A stretch of 64,000 nt of DNA from Streptomyces longwoodensis (GCF_001514125.1 NZ_KQ948555.1:186001-250000), one strand, 5' to 3'. Shown: positions 1 to 8,043, numbered from the stretch's first letter. Notes: generated by a model not told the origin, from the letters alone. Made by a program: numbers and translations.

Positions 1-386
1 CTCGGCACGACGAGTTGCGGCGCGTCCGCGCACAGCTCGACCTCGACCTTGACCCGCTTGCCGGTCTCCGGGTCGGTCTCGGTGCGCTCGGCCGCCTCGA
101 CGACGTCGGCGTAGGAGTCGACGTACGGCAGGACCACGTCGGCCAGCTCGGCGAGGAACGCGAACCGCAGGTCGCGGTCGCGCGGCTGCGGGACGACCAG
201 CAGGCGCGGCGCGTCCCGGTCGGTGCCGACCAGCGCGCCGAGCGGGGCACCGGCCTCACCGGCGGTGGTCAGCGGCACGAACACCAGCGGCCGCTCGGAC
301 AGGCGCCGGTGACGGACCGTCGCGAGGCGCTGCGCCCGGCCGGTGGTGACGGCCTCGAGCCGGGACAGGGTGGCGATCAGCGACAC
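1..386 (-). CDS. Conserved hypothetical protein, N-terminal part (gene runs off the left edge)
   Basis: The reverse strand reads open from a GTG at 386 to the window edge, giving about 128 residues that begin MSLIATLSRLEAVTTG. The start overlaps the stop codon of the nuclease gene upstream (TGA at 377-379), so the two are probably translationally coupled and act together. No motif is recognisable in the visible part. A clean hydrophobic patch (RPLVFVPLTTAG) and a charged stretch near residues 100-118 suggest a soluble cytoplasmic protein. The rest of the gene is outside the window. I do not recognise it. Being an operon partner of a Cas4/AddB-like nuclease, it might take part in DNA processing, but this is inference from context only. 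Confidence 0.6.
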   Translation of the reverse strand, partial: MSLIATLSRLEAVTTGRAQRLATVRHRRLSERPLVFVPLTTAGEAGAPLGALVGTDRDAPRLLVVPQPRDRDLRFAFLAELADVVLPYVDSYADVVEAAERTETDPETGKRVKVEVELCADAPQLVVP

Positions 387-1687
387 GGCGCGGCCTCCCG
401 GGCGGATCCCGGCGCCCCGGCACCCTGCGCCCGGGCCGGACCGTCGGCCGCCGCGGGCCCGTCCGCCGCGAGCGGCTCCCGGGCGGCCGGGAGCGCCGCG
501 CCGGCCAGTGCCTCGGCGCGCAGCCGGGCCGCCCGGCGCAGGGCGGCGACCGCCGGGTCCCGCGGGTCGCCCGCCTCGCCGCGCGCGGCGGCGAGCACGT
601 CCTCGACCGTCGTCAGCCCGCCCAGCTCCGCGCGGACCGAGCGGCCCAGCGTGGTCACCGCGCCGGCCGAGCGGGAGCGGCCACGGCAGTGGAACGCCAG
701 CTCGCACGCGGCCAGGCACTCGGGCGCGTACGTCGCCGGCACCGATTCGACGGACTCGGCCAGCCGCTCGGCGGGCAGGTCCGGGGCGAAGCACACGCCC
801 TCGGGGAGCGCGCCCGCGATGTCCTCGATGCGGGTGAGGCGGGTCAGCTGGCGGCGGGTGACGGCGCGCTGCTTGCGGATGTCCACGGCGGACGCGGTGG
901 CCAGGTTGGAGAAGTCCTTGGGGCACACCAGCAGCACGCGGTCGCGCACGCGCGGGGTGCTCTCGAGGCGCGCGGCGACCTCCTCCAGCGCCAGCACGTA
1001 CACCGCGGCCTGACGGGCGGCCGCGCCGACCTTCGCCGGGTCCGCCGAACCGTCCAGCATCGGGAAGGACTTGATCTCCACGACGGTCCAGCTGCCGTCG
1101 GGGTGCACCACGACCGCGTCCGGCTCCAGGAAGGCCGGGGAGCCCGCGACGTCCAGCGCGAGCATCGGGTGGTCCAGCAGCGTCCAGGTGCCGGCCGCCT
1201 CCGTGGCCTCGCGCAGCGCCAGCGCCGTGCGCGCCGTGCGCCCCTCGGGGCCGGCCGCCGTCAGGTCGGGCGTGGCCGCGTCCACGGGCGGCTCGGCGGC
1301 CGGGTCCAGCCGGCGGTGCACCAGGCCCAGCAGCTCGGCCCCGCCGTCGGCCTTCACCCGGGCCTCGAACGCGTTGCCCCGGGTCAGCGCGAACTGGGAC
1401 TGCCCGAAGGCCGCGGGGGAGCCGAGACGGTCCGCCAGCACCGCCTTGTCCACCCCGGCGCCGTCGAGGATCGCGCGCCGCCGGCACCCCGGGTTCGCGG
1501 CGAGTGCCGCGAGGGCGCGGGCGTCCAGCGCCTTGGCCGGTACCTCGGGGCCGCGCAGCTCAGCGAGCCGCTGCCGGAGCCCCGTCCCCCGCGTCGGTGG
1601 GAGAGGCCTCCGGCTCGGCTCCCGGTCCGAACCGTGACGTGCGCTGCCGTGGAAATCGTTCACCCGGGGAAGTCTGGCATCCTCCAC
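377..1687 (-). CDS. PD-(D/E)XK nuclease family protein with a Cas4/AddB-like four-cysteine arrangement
   Basis: About 436 residues. A PD-(D/E)XK core is visible: GNAFE (Glu about 108), then LEPDA (Asp about 190), then VVEIKS (Glu 204, Lys 206). One cysteine lies early (NPGC, about 68) and three lie late in the pattern C-x3-C-x5-C (about 324, 328, 334). This split 1+3 cysteine layout is the signature of the 4Fe-4S nuclease domain of AddB and Cas4. The protein is much larger than a bare Cas4, and no helicase motifs are seen. The start is uncertain: GTG at 1687 or GTG at 1663, neither with a good ribosome site, and both lie inside the 3' end of the PAP2 gene in another frame. The next gene overlaps its stop. 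A role in DNA end processing or repair is inferred; the biological substrate is unknown. Confidence 0.72.
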   Translation of the reverse strand: MEDARLPRVNDFHGSARHGSDREPSRRPLPPTRGTGLRQRLAELRGPEVPAKALDARALAALAANPGCRRRAILDGAGVDKAVLADRLGSPAAFGQSQFALTRGNAFEARVKADGGAELLGLVHRRLDPAAEPPVDAATPDLTAAGPEGRTARTALALREATEAAGTWTLLDHPMLALDVAGSPAFLEPDAVVVHPDGSWTVVEIKSFPMLDGSADPAKVGAAARQAAVYVLALEEVAARLESTPRVRDRVLLVCPKDFSNLATASAVDIRKQRAVTRRQLTRLTRIEDIAGALPEGVCFAPDLPAERLAESVESVPATYAPECLAACELAFHCRGRSRSAGAVTTLGRSVRAELGGLTTVEDVLAAARGEAGDPRDPAVAALRRAARLRAEALAGAALPAAREPLAADGPAAADGPARAQGAGAPGSAREAAPCR

Positions 1688-2513
1688 TGACAATCGTGGC
1701 GGGTGTGGCCCCGGAGTTCAGCGAGAACACCGGCACGCGCGCGACGACCCACCCGCGCGCCCGGTCCAGACCGCGCGTCACGAACGGCGTCAACAGCAGG
1801 CCGACGCCCATCGCGGCCGCGCCGGCGGCGGCGTCGAGGAAGTAGTGGTTCGCGGTGCCCATCACCACGATCGTGGTCAGCAGCGGGTAGGCCACGCCGA
1901 GCACCTTCGCCGTCCGCGTGCCGCCGTGGCGCCACAGCATCACGCCGCACCACAGCGCCCAGCCCACGTGCAGGCTGGGCATCGCCGCGTACTGGTTGGT
2001 CATGCCGCCCAGTCCGCGCGGCGCGCTCGCCTCGCCGCCCCACCAGCCGTACGAGCTGTACTGGGCCATCGTGTCCACGAAGCCGTGGTCCGCCGACAGC
2101 AGCCGGGGCGGGCAGGTCGGCAGCAGCGTGAAGCCGATCAGGCCGATGAACGTGGACGTCATCAGCCAGGTGCGGGCCGCCCGGTAGACCTCCGCCCGCC
2201 GGCGGAACAGCCAGACCAGCAGCACCGGGGTGACCAGGTAGTGCAGCGAGGCGTACCAGAAGTCCGCCGGGACGCCGAGCCACGCCTCGCGCGTGAACAG
2301 CCGGTTGAGCGGGTGCTCGGCGTTCAGGCGCAGCGCCTTCTCGATGCGCAGGATCGCCAGCCCGTGGTCCACGGCCGACGACACGTCGCCCCGCGCGAGC
2401 AGCCGGCCCGCCGAGTAGCAGGCGTACACCAGCACGATCAGCGGCAGCTCCGTCCACCAGCGCAGCCGGGTCCGCGAGGTCGCCCCGGTGCCCGGTGTCT
2501 CGGTGTGGGGCAT
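1560..2513 (-). CDS. PAP2-superfamily membrane phosphatase (Aur1/Ipt1-like subfamily)
   Basis: A 317-residue integral membrane protein. Several hydrophobic segments are visible, starting with LPLIVLVYACYSAGRLL. The PAP2 catalytic signature is present as AAMPSLHVGW (PSLH) followed by ANHYFLDAAAGAAA (acid/base His plus Asp); PTCPPRLL precedes them, as in PAP2_3 proteins. Such enzymes hydrolyse or transfer phosphate from lipid phosphates at the outer face of the membrane. Start ATG 2513 is preceded by GGGAGG with 8-base spacing. The last 55 residues are polar, low-complexity and probably cytoplasmic; their coding region overlaps the 5' end of the nuclease gene by roughly 100-130 bases. The substrate cannot be told from sequence. 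Confidence 0.88.
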   Translation of the reverse strand: MPHTETPGTGATSRTRLRWWTELPLIVLVYACYSAGRLLARGDVSSAVDHGLAILRIEKALRLNAEHPLNRLFTREAWLGVPADFWYASLHYLVTPVLLVWLFRRRAEVYRAARTWLMTSTFIGLIGFTLLPTCPPRLLSADHGFVDTMAQYSSYGWWGGEASAPRGLGGMTNQYAAMPSLHVGWALWCGVMLWRHGGTRTAKVLGVAYPLLTTIVVMGTANHYFLDAAAGAAAMGVGLLLTPFVTRGLDRARGWVVARVPVFSLNSGATPATIVSGGCQTSPGERFPRQRTSRFGPGAEPEASPTDAGDGAPAAAR

Positions 2514-2825
2514 CCGATCGCCTCCCCCTTCAGTCTGTGCACGGTGGTCGTGGTCGTGCGGCCGGCGGTGCCGGTCCCCCGTCGGGCACGGGCGTGCACC
2601 GGCCGCGGCACGGGCGTGTCACTTTACGGCGTATGTACGCGCCCGTCCTGGGCGCCCCGGCCCACAAGACGCCGGGATCGCCCGCCGGGTTGCCCCACCT
2701 CGGGGTGCGCGATGATGGAGGGGTCCGGCCCGTCGATTTCCTGCTGTTCCCCCGCACGTCCTCCACACGTCCTCCCGCGGACGTCCCCCCACCCGTCCGT
2801 ACCCGCTCGGAAAGGTCTTCTCCCC
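2514..2825. other. Intergenic region between divergent PAP2 and histidine phosphatase genes
   Basis: About 310 bases with no supported gene. It must hold the divergent promoters of the two flanking genes. The stretch from 2740 to 2815 is rich in short CCCGCACGTCC-like repeats and pyrimidines, but no clear operator or strong hairpin was seen. Several open frames cross it, but none has a ribosome site or start that fits. Confidence 0.5.
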
Positions 2826-3422
2826 ATGGCACCGCGCATCCTGCTGGCCCGGCACGGACAGACCGAGTGGTCGCTGTCCGGAAAGCACACCGGCAGGACC
2901 GACGTACCGCTCCTGGAGGAGGGCCGCCGGGGCGCCAAGCTGCTCGGCGAGCGGCTCCACCGGCCCCCGTTCGACTCCCTGCCGGGCGTCGAGGTCCGCA
3001 CGAGTCCGCTGGCACGCGCGCGCGAGACGTGCGAGCTGGCCGGCTTCGCGGAGCGCGCCACCGTGTGGGACACGCTGATGGAATGGGACTACGGGACGTA
3101 CGAGGGCATGACCCCGGCGGAGATACAGGCGGTCCGCCCCGGCTGGCTCATCTGGCGCGACGGCGTCCCCGGCGGCGAGAGCCTGGCCGAGGTCACGGCC
3201 CGCGCCGACGAGGTCGTCGCCTGGGCCCGCTCGGCCGACCGGGACGTCCTGGTCTTCGCCCACGGCCACATCCTGCGCTCCATCGGCGCCCGCTGGCTGG
3301 GCCTGCCGCTGGACTTCGCGGCCCGCATCCGCCTCAACCCGACGTCCCTGTCCGTCCTGGGCTGGGCCTATGGGGAACCGGCCGTCGAGAGCTGGAACGA
3401 CCAGGGGCACCTGGCCGCGTAG
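2826..3422 (+). CDS. Histidine phosphatase superfamily protein (phosphoglycerate mutase-like)
   Basis: A 198-residue soluble enzyme. The N-terminus carries the catalytic LLARHGQTEWS motif (RHG, with the His as phosphate acceptor), followed by SPLARARETCELAG and, later, the second catalytic histidine in LVFAHGHILR. The WDYGTYEGMTPAEI segment is typical of the cofactor-dependent mutase-like phosphatases. Members with this length are mostly broad-specificity or sugar-phosphate phosphatases rather than true phosphoglycerate mutases. Start ATG 2826 follows a GGAAAGG stretch. It is transcribed toward the regulator gene at 3514-4935, and a block of tandem hairpins lies between the two stops. Confidence 0.88.
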   Translation: MAPRILLARHGQTEWSLSGKHTGRTDVPLLEEGRRGAKLLGERLHRPPFDSLPGVEVRTSPLARARETCELAGFAERATVWDTLMEWDYGTYEGMTPAEIQAVRPGWLIWRDGVPGGESLAEVTARADEVVAWARSADRDVLVFAHGHILRSIGARWLGLPLDFAARIRLNPTSLSVLGWAYGEPAVESWNDQGHLAA

Positions 3423-3424
3423 CG

Positions 3425-3512
3425 CGGGGACGCCGCCGGGGCGGCCCGCCCGGGCGGGGACGCCGCCGGGGCTGCCCGCCCGGGCGGGGACGCCGCCGGG
3501 GCTGCCCGCCCG
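3425..3512. repeat. Three tandem 30-bp repeats forming G+C-rich hairpins between convergent genes
   Basis: The unit begins CGGGGACGCCGCCGGGG and is repeated at 3425-3454, 3455-3484 and 3485-3512 (last copy two bases short). Copies 2 and 3 are identical over the shared length; copy 1 differs by one base (CGGCCC for CTGCCC). Within the array, CGGGCGGG pairs with CCCGCCCG, so each unit can fold into a stem. The array starts right after the TAG stop of the phosphatase (3420-3422) and ends right before the TGA stop of the converging regulator gene (3514-3516). The most likely job is a bidirectional transcription terminator made by duplication; it is also a likely site of copy-number variation. Confidence 0.85.
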
Positions 3513-3513
3513 C

Positions 3514-4935
3514 TCACACCGCCCGGGGCCGGGACGCGTGGCGGTCCAGGAAGTCGGCCACGCCGCCGGCCCGCCGGTGCGGCAGCAGTACCCGGGCCGT
3601 GCCCGCCAGCATCGCCTGGATGCGCGAGGACTGCACCTGGTCGAGCAGGTCCAGTACGCGCGTGCCGGCCACCGCGGCCTCGTCGGGACGGCCGCCGCGC
3701 GCGAGGTCGTCGGCCAGTTCGGCCGTGTACAGCGCGATGTTCCGGGTGAAGTGCGGGTCCTGCAGCCGCGCCGCACGCCGCGCGTGCCGGGCCGCGCGCG
3801 GCCAGTCGCCGAGCGTGGACCAGCACTGCGCCTCCAGGCCCTCCAGTTCCGCCTCGCCGTAGAAGCTCATCCACTCGGGGTCGTCGTCCGAGGGGCCCCG
3901 CCCGAAGAGGGCCTGGGCGCGCACCAGGGCCTGCTCGCAGCCCGCACGGTCGGCGAGCCCGGCCCAGCCGCCCGCCTCGCGCAGCGCGAGCAGCGACATC
4001 AGCCGCGGCGAACCGAGGGGCCGCGCCGCCCGCTGGGCGGCCTGTGCGGCCCGCACCGCCTCGCGCGGGCGGCCGGCGTCGCGCGCGAGGAACGCCGTGT
4101 TGCAGAACGCGTGCGCCTCCAGCGCCGGGTCGCCCGTCAGGCGGGCGGTGGCGAGCGCCTCCGCGTAGTGCGAGCGGGCGTCGTCGAAGCGGCCCGAGTC
4201 GTGGGCCAGCCAGCCCACGGAGATGGCGAGTTCGCCGGCTCCCGCGTGCAGCCGGTCGGCGGTCGCCTGCCGGGTCGCCCCGGCGTCCAGCAGGGCGTAG
4301 GCGGCGCGCAGCGGGGCGGTCGCGCGCCGGTAGAGGCCGTCGGCGCCGTGCCGGTCGTCGAGCAGCCGGATCCTGCGGACCGCCTCCTCCAGGGCGCTCA
4401 CCTGCCCGGCCCCCGCGCGGCGCGGGCGCGGCGCGGGCGACGCGTCGAGGGAGAGGCCGAGGGGCCCCAGGGAGGCGGCGGCCACGGTGGCGCTCCCGCC
4501 GGTCATGAATGCGCGACGCAGCACGTCGCTCTCCTCGTCGTCGTGGTGCCTGTCGTCCGGGTCGTACGGGTCCTGCGTGTCATACGGCTCGTGCGCCCCG
4601 TCCGTCTCAGCCGTGCCCGGCGCGTCCCCGGCGGTGCGCGCCGCACGTCCGCGGACGGACGAGCGGGGCGCGAAGCCCAGGTCGGTGAGCGTGCGGCCGG
4701 GGAACATGTGCAGGAAGACGCGCTCGTAGGCGTAGTTGGGGCAGCGGATCTCGCCCGCCTCGACCCGGCCGACGTAGCGCGCGTCGCAGCTGACCCGCTC
4801 CCCGATCTCGCGCGCGGCGCGGCGGACCAACGCCGCGAACTCGGCGGGCGAGCGCGGCCCGCGCAGGCGCCGGAAGGCGACGTTGGGCAGGGGTGGCCGG
4901 TGGGGCCGGGGTGCGGGCACCGATGACGACGCCAT
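3514..4935 (-). CDS. TPR-containing transcriptional regulator with N-terminal helix-turn-helix-like domain
   Basis: 473 residues. Residues about 20-80 resemble a divergent XRE-type DNA-binding domain (SPAEFAALVRRAAREIGERV followed by YVGRVEAGEIRCPN). A polar linker rich in Asp and His follows (about 110-140). An Ala/Gly hydrophobic stretch (FMTGGSATVAAASLGPLG) comes next, then alpha-helical TPR-like repeats to the end, with pairs such as GRFDDARSHYAEALATAR. This layout is common in Streptomyces regulators of the NsdA kind that affect development and antibiotic production. I chose ATG 4935, with GAGAGGA 8 bases upstream; the reading frame is open further upstream. It is divergent from the small protein gene at 5256. 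Its target and signal are unknown. Confidence 0.75.
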   Translation of the reverse strand: MASSSVPAPRPHRPPLPNVAFRRLRGPRSPAEFAALVRRAAREIGERVSCDARYVGRVEAGEIRCPNYAYERVFLHMFPGRTLTDLGFAPRSSVRGRAARTAGDAPGTAETDGAHEPYDTQDPYDPDDRHHDDEESDVLRRAFMTGGSATVAAASLGPLGLSLDASPAPRPRRAGAGQVSALEEAVRRIRLLDDRHGADGLYRRATAPLRAAYALLDAGATRQATADRLHAGAGELAISVGWLAHDSGRFDDARSHYAEALATARLTGDPALEAHAFCNTAFLARDAGRPREAVRAAQAAQRAARPLGSPRLMSLLALREAGGWAGLADRAGCEQALVRAQALFGRGPSDDDPEWMSFYGEAELEGLEAQCWSTLGDWPRAARHARRAARLQDPHFTRNIALYTAELADDLARGGRPDEAAVAGTRVLDLLDQVQSSRIQAMLAGTARVLLPHRRAGGVADFLDRHASRPRAV

Positions 4936-5255
4936 GGCCGGGTCCTCTCGTGCGAACCGTCGAACCATGCCGGGGACCGGGCGGGTCGGTCCGGATCTGC
5001 CGGGGTCTTCGTGAACTCCCCGGATCCTCCCGGGACTTTCCCGGACGCCCCGGCGTCCCGCCCTGTTTCCGGCGGGCTAGAACGTACCGGCTGTGGTCGG
5101 GCCGCCACACAGCATTTGGCCACAAATCGGATATCTCCCCCGCGATCTGCCATGAACTGCCATCCTTTGCGGCGCACTTCCGCCGTAGCCGTTGACGGAC
5201 CCGCGCGTTGAACCCCACAGACCGCAGTGGGTTCCGTTCCGTCGTGGAGGCCGGC
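4936..5255. other. Divergent promoter region between the TPR regulator and the small conserved protein
   Basis: About 320 bases. The middle (5095-5180) is clearly less G+C-rich than the surroundings, with CACAGCATTTGGCCACAAATCG and ATATCTCCC, as expected for promoters in a Streptomyces. TTTGGCCACAAA at 5114-5125 is a near-perfect dyad (TTTG-GCCA-CAAA) and is a candidate operator for the adjacent regulator. A TTG-started frame from 5208 runs into the small gene but is unlikely to be the real start. Confidence 0.45.
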
Positions 5256-5717
5256 GTGGAGACCAGCCAGAGCAACGTTCCGTGTGAGCCGTGCGACGTG
5301 GTGAGCGTGCCGGCGCGGCAGGGCCTGGAGGCGGTGGACATCCTGCGTCGCGCTCCCGGCGACGGCGTGGGGCCGGTGCTGCACGTCGAGGGCGGCGGGA
5401 CGCTCGTGTTCGTGGTCCCGGCGGGCACCGCGGCCGGGTGGGACGTACCGGGCAGCACCTGCACCGGGACCGACGGGCGCGGACTGCGGCTGGACCCGCG
5501 CACGATGCCGGACCCGGACGGGTCGGACCCGGACGGGTCGCAGGAGGAGGCGCCGGCCGTGAAGGGACAGGACGTCGCCCTGCCCGCGCCGCCCGCGGAG
5601 GGCTGCGACTGGCTGCTGCCGCCCGGCGAGGCGGACCTGGCGACCGACCCGGCGGTACTGCGCCGCGCCCTGGGCGAGGCGGCACGGCTCATCGAGGCGG
5701 CCGACAGCTGCCGGTGA
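5256..5717 (+). CDS. Small conserved Streptomyces protein of unknown function
   Basis: 153 residues. The start is GTG 5256, chosen because GGAGG sits 5 bases upstream. The sequence has a conserved-looking core: VSVPARQGLEAVDILRR, GPVLHVEGGGTLVFVVPAGTAAGWDVPGS, CTGTDGRGLRL and, near the end, EGCDWLLPPGE and ALGEAARLIEAA. From memory, similar small proteins are often encoded beside XRE- or TPR-type regulators in Streptomyces, as here, which suggests a regulatory partner role. A duplicated acidic patch, DPDGSDPDGS, lies in the middle. There is no signal peptide, membrane segment or catalytic motif. The function is not known to me. Confidence 0.72.
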   Translation: METSQSNVPCEPCDVVSVPARQGLEAVDILRRAPGDGVGPVLHVEGGGTLVFVVPAGTAAGWDVPGSTCTGTDGRGLRLDPRTMPDPDGSDPDGSQEEAPAVKGQDVALPAPPAEGCDWLLPPGEADLATDPAVLRRALGEAARLIEAADSCR

Positions 5718-5791
5718 GACCGGCCGGTCCCCACGTCTGACCTCCGGGTCCCCGGGACAGGCACGGTCCCCGCGCCTGGGACACTGTCCCC

Positions 5792-6658
5792 ATGGGAAAG
5801 GCCAGGAACCCCCGGCGGCGCGGCGGGGCCGACGAGGTCGCCGAGGACGTCGACGGCGGGCTCGCCCGGCTCGTCCCGGACCGGGACCGCGCCCGCGGCT
5901 GGACCCTGCTGGTGGACGGGGCGCCGCAGTCGCACGTCGACCTGGACGACCCCGCGCACCTGTCCTTCGAGTACCAGCGGCGCCTCGGCCACGTGATCGA
6001 CCTGGTCGCGCCGCCCGGCCGGCCGCTGCGCGCCGTCCACCTCGGCGGCGGCGCCCTGACCCTCGCCCGGTACGTGGCCGCCACCCGGCCCAGGTCCACC
6101 CAGCAGGTCGTCGAGCGGGACGGCGCGCTGGTCGCCCTGGTCCGGCGCGAGCTGCCGTGGGACCCGGGCGCGCGGATCCGGGTGCGGACGGCCGACGCCC
6201 GCGAAGCCCTGGCCAAGGTGGCCGACGGCTGGGCGGACCTGGTGATCGCCGACGTGTTCGCCGGCGCCCGCACCCCCGCCCACCTCACCTCCACGGAGTT
6301 CCTCGGCGAGGTGCGCCGCGCGCTGGCGCCCGGCGGGGTCTACGCCGCCAACCTCGCCGACGGACCGCCCCTGACCCACCTGCGCGGCCAGATCGCCACC
6401 GCCGCCGCCCGGTTCGCGGAACTCGCCCTGGTCGCCGACCCGGCGGTGCTGCGCGGCAAGCGCTTCGGCAACGCGGTCCTGGTCGCCTCCGACCGCCCGC
6501 TCCCGGTGGCCGAGCTGACCCGCCGGGCCGCCTCCGACCCGCAGCCCGCCCGGCTCGAACACGGCCGCGCGCTGGTCGACTTCACCGGCGGGGCGGCCCC
6601 TGTGAGCGACGCCTCGGCGACCGCCTCGCCGGTCCCGCCGCCCTCCGTCTTCCGCTGA
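5792..6658 (+). CDS. Spermidine synthase-fold protein (SpeE-like methyltransferase-fold)
   Basis: 288 residues. The Rossmann core is seen in RAVHLGGGALTLARYVAATRP (nucleotide-binding glycine loop), QVVERDGALVALVR (acidic residue closing strand 2), VRTADAREALAKV, and WADLVIADVFAG (strand 4 with Asp). An N-terminal beta-rich part (WTLLVDGAPQSHVDLDDPAHLSFEYQRRL) matches the oligomerisation domain of the spermidine synthase family. It lacks a clear polyamine pocket motif, so aminopropyl transfer is not certain; many actinobacterial members are of unknown activity. Start ATG 5792 is about 75 bases after the small gene, probably in the same transcript. Confidence 0.8.
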   Translation: MGKARNPRRRGGADEVAEDVDGGLARLVPDRDRARGWTLLVDGAPQSHVDLDDPAHLSFEYQRRLGHVIDLVAPPGRPLRAVHLGGGALTLARYVAATRPRSTQQVVERDGALVALVRRELPWDPGARIRVRTADAREALAKVADGWADLVIADVFAGARTPAHLTSTEFLGEVRRALAPGGVYAANLADGPPLTHLRGQIATAAARFAELALVADPAVLRGKRFGNAVLVASDRPLPVAELTRRAASDPQPARLEHGRALVDFTGGAAPVSDASATASPVPPPSVFR

Positions 6659-6701
6659 CCCGGGACGGACCGGCCCACGGGACGGACCGGCCCGGGACCG
6701 G

Positions 6702-7226
6702 TCAGTAGGTGCCCACCTCCACGCGCGGCGGCCCGTCGTGCCAGGTGCAGAACACCGACACGCGGTCCGCGCCCGAGGCGAACTCCACCCGGATCCAGGA
6801 CGCGGTCGTCCAGGTCTGCATCGACCAGCCGGCCCCGGGCGTCGCGGAGACGAGCGTCGCGGAGGACGCCCCGATGTCGAAGACCACCCGGCCGCCGTCG
6901 GTGTCGTAGCTCTTGATCCGGCCGGACGCCGTGGGGGAGGGGGACGGCGACGACGAGGGCGACGTCCGCGGGGCGGACGGGGCCGGCGACGGCATCCGGG
7001 ACCTGCGCGGCGAGGGGTCGGGCGACGGGGAGGGCGCCGGGCGGGACGTCGCCGGCACCAGCGGCTCCGCCTCCTGCGCCGTGGCCCCGCCGGCCGTCAA
7101 CGGCAGGGCGCGGGGCGGGTCGTAGGCGGTGCCGGCCATCACGGTGTGGACGCCCCACCACGACAGCGTGACCGCCGCGCCCGTGGCGAGCGACCACGCG
7201 AGTACGTGTACGAGTCCTCTGCGCAT
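6702..7226 (-). CDS. Membrane-anchored or secreted protein with a Pro/Ser-rich linker
   Basis: 174 residues from ATG 7226 (AGGA 8 bases upstream; an ATG at 7235 is the alternative). The N-terminus is a signal or anchor helix (LVHVLAWSLATGAAVTLSWWGVHTVMAG). A long linker of SPSPDPSP-type repeats spans about residues 60-105, as in cell-wall-spanning proteins. The C-terminal 65 residues form a compact beta-rich domain with YDTDGGRVVFDIG, WIRVEFASGADRVSVFCTWHDGPP and one Cys. I do not recognise the domain. It is divergent from the response regulator gene, 97 bases away, so it could report on or be controlled by that system. Confidence 0.65.
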   Translation of the reverse strand: MRRGLVHVLAWSLATGAAVTLSWWGVHTVMAGTAYDPPRALPLTAGGATAQEAEPLVPATSRPAPSPSPDPSPRRSRMPSPAPSAPRTSPSSSPSPSPTASGRIKSYDTDGGRVVFDIGASSATLVSATPGAGWSMQTWTTASWIRVEFASGADRVSVFCTWHDGPPRVEVGTY

Positions 7227-7323
7227 CGCGGCCATCCTGCCTCAGGAGCACCACAGTTCGCACAGGGGGCGAGTTGTCCACAGGTCCGGACCGGGTCGTG
7301 CGGCATGGCGTACGGTGCGGCGC

Positions 7324-8043
7324 ATGGCAAGTGTGCTCGTGGTCGAGGACGACCAGTTCGTACGTTCGGCGCTGATCCGGCACCTCACCGACGCCTCGCA
7401 CACCGTGCGCAGCGTCGGCACGGCGCTGGAGGCGCTGCGCGAGGTCGCCCACGTCCCCTTCGACCTGGTCATCCTGGACCTCGGACTGCCCGACCTGGAC
7501 GGGTCCGAGGCGCTGAAGATGCTGCGCGGGATCACCGACGTGCCGGTGATCGTCGCGACCGCCCGGGACGACGAGACGGAGATCGTGCGGCTGCTGAACG
7601 CCGGCGCGGACGACTACCTCACCAAGCCGTTCTCCGTGGAGCACCTGGCCGCCCGGATGGCCGCCGTGCTGCGGCGCGCCCGGTCCGGCGCCGGTGAGGC
7701 CCCCACGGCCGGGGTGCTGCGCGTCGGCGGTCTGACGGTGGACCCGCTGCGCCGCCAGGCCGAGCTGGACGGCGTCCGACTCGACCTGACCCGGCGGGAG
7801 TTCGACCTGCTGGCCTTCCTCGCCGGGCGCCCGGGCGTGGTGGTCCCGCGCCGGGAACTGCTGGCCGAGGTGTGGCAGCAGTCCTACGGCGACGACCAGA
7901 CCATCGACGTCCACCTGTCCTGGCTGCGCCGGAAGCTGGGGGAGACGGCCGCCCGCCCGCGCTACCTGCACACCCTGCGCGGGGTGGGCGTGAAGCTGGA
8001 GCCGCCCGGTGAGGGCTCCCGGGGCCTGGAGCAGGCGCGATGA
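7324..8043 (+). CDS. OmpR/PhoB-family response regulator
   Basis: 239 residues. The receiver domain (1-115) shows the acidic pair VVEDD, phosphoacceptor Asp52 in VILDLGLPDLDG, the Thr/Ser switch in VIVATARDD and the conserved Lys in DDYLTKPF. The C-terminal winged helix (about 130-230) contains LDLTRREFDLLAFLAGRPGVVVPRRELLAEVW and DVHLSWLRRKLGE. ATG 7324 starts the frame. The stop overlaps the ATG of the histidine kinase gene (ATGA at 8040-8043), so the pair is translationally coupled. The kinase ligand is unknown; the direct repeat just after the kinase gene, ahead of the chitinase gene, is a plausible target. Confidence 0.93.
   Translation: MASVLVVEDDQFVRSALIRHLTDASHTVRSVGTALEALREVAHVPFDLVILDLGLPDLDGSEALKMLRGITDVPVIVATARDDETEIVRLLNAGADDYLTKPFSVEHLAARMAAVLRRARSGAGEAPTAGVLRVGGLTVDPLRRQAELDGVRLDLTRREFDLLAFLAGRPGVVVPRRELLAEVWQQSYGDDQTIDVHLSWLRRKLGETAARPRYLHTLRGVGVKLEPPGEGSRGLEQAR

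Noticed and set aside
15..1690. Plus-strand open frames across the nuclease locus
   Set aside because: They are the antisense of a gene with clear motifs; the products are Arg/Ala/Gly-rich without known features.
3425..3512. CRISPR-like array
   Set aside because: The units are directly adjacent with no spacers and number only three.
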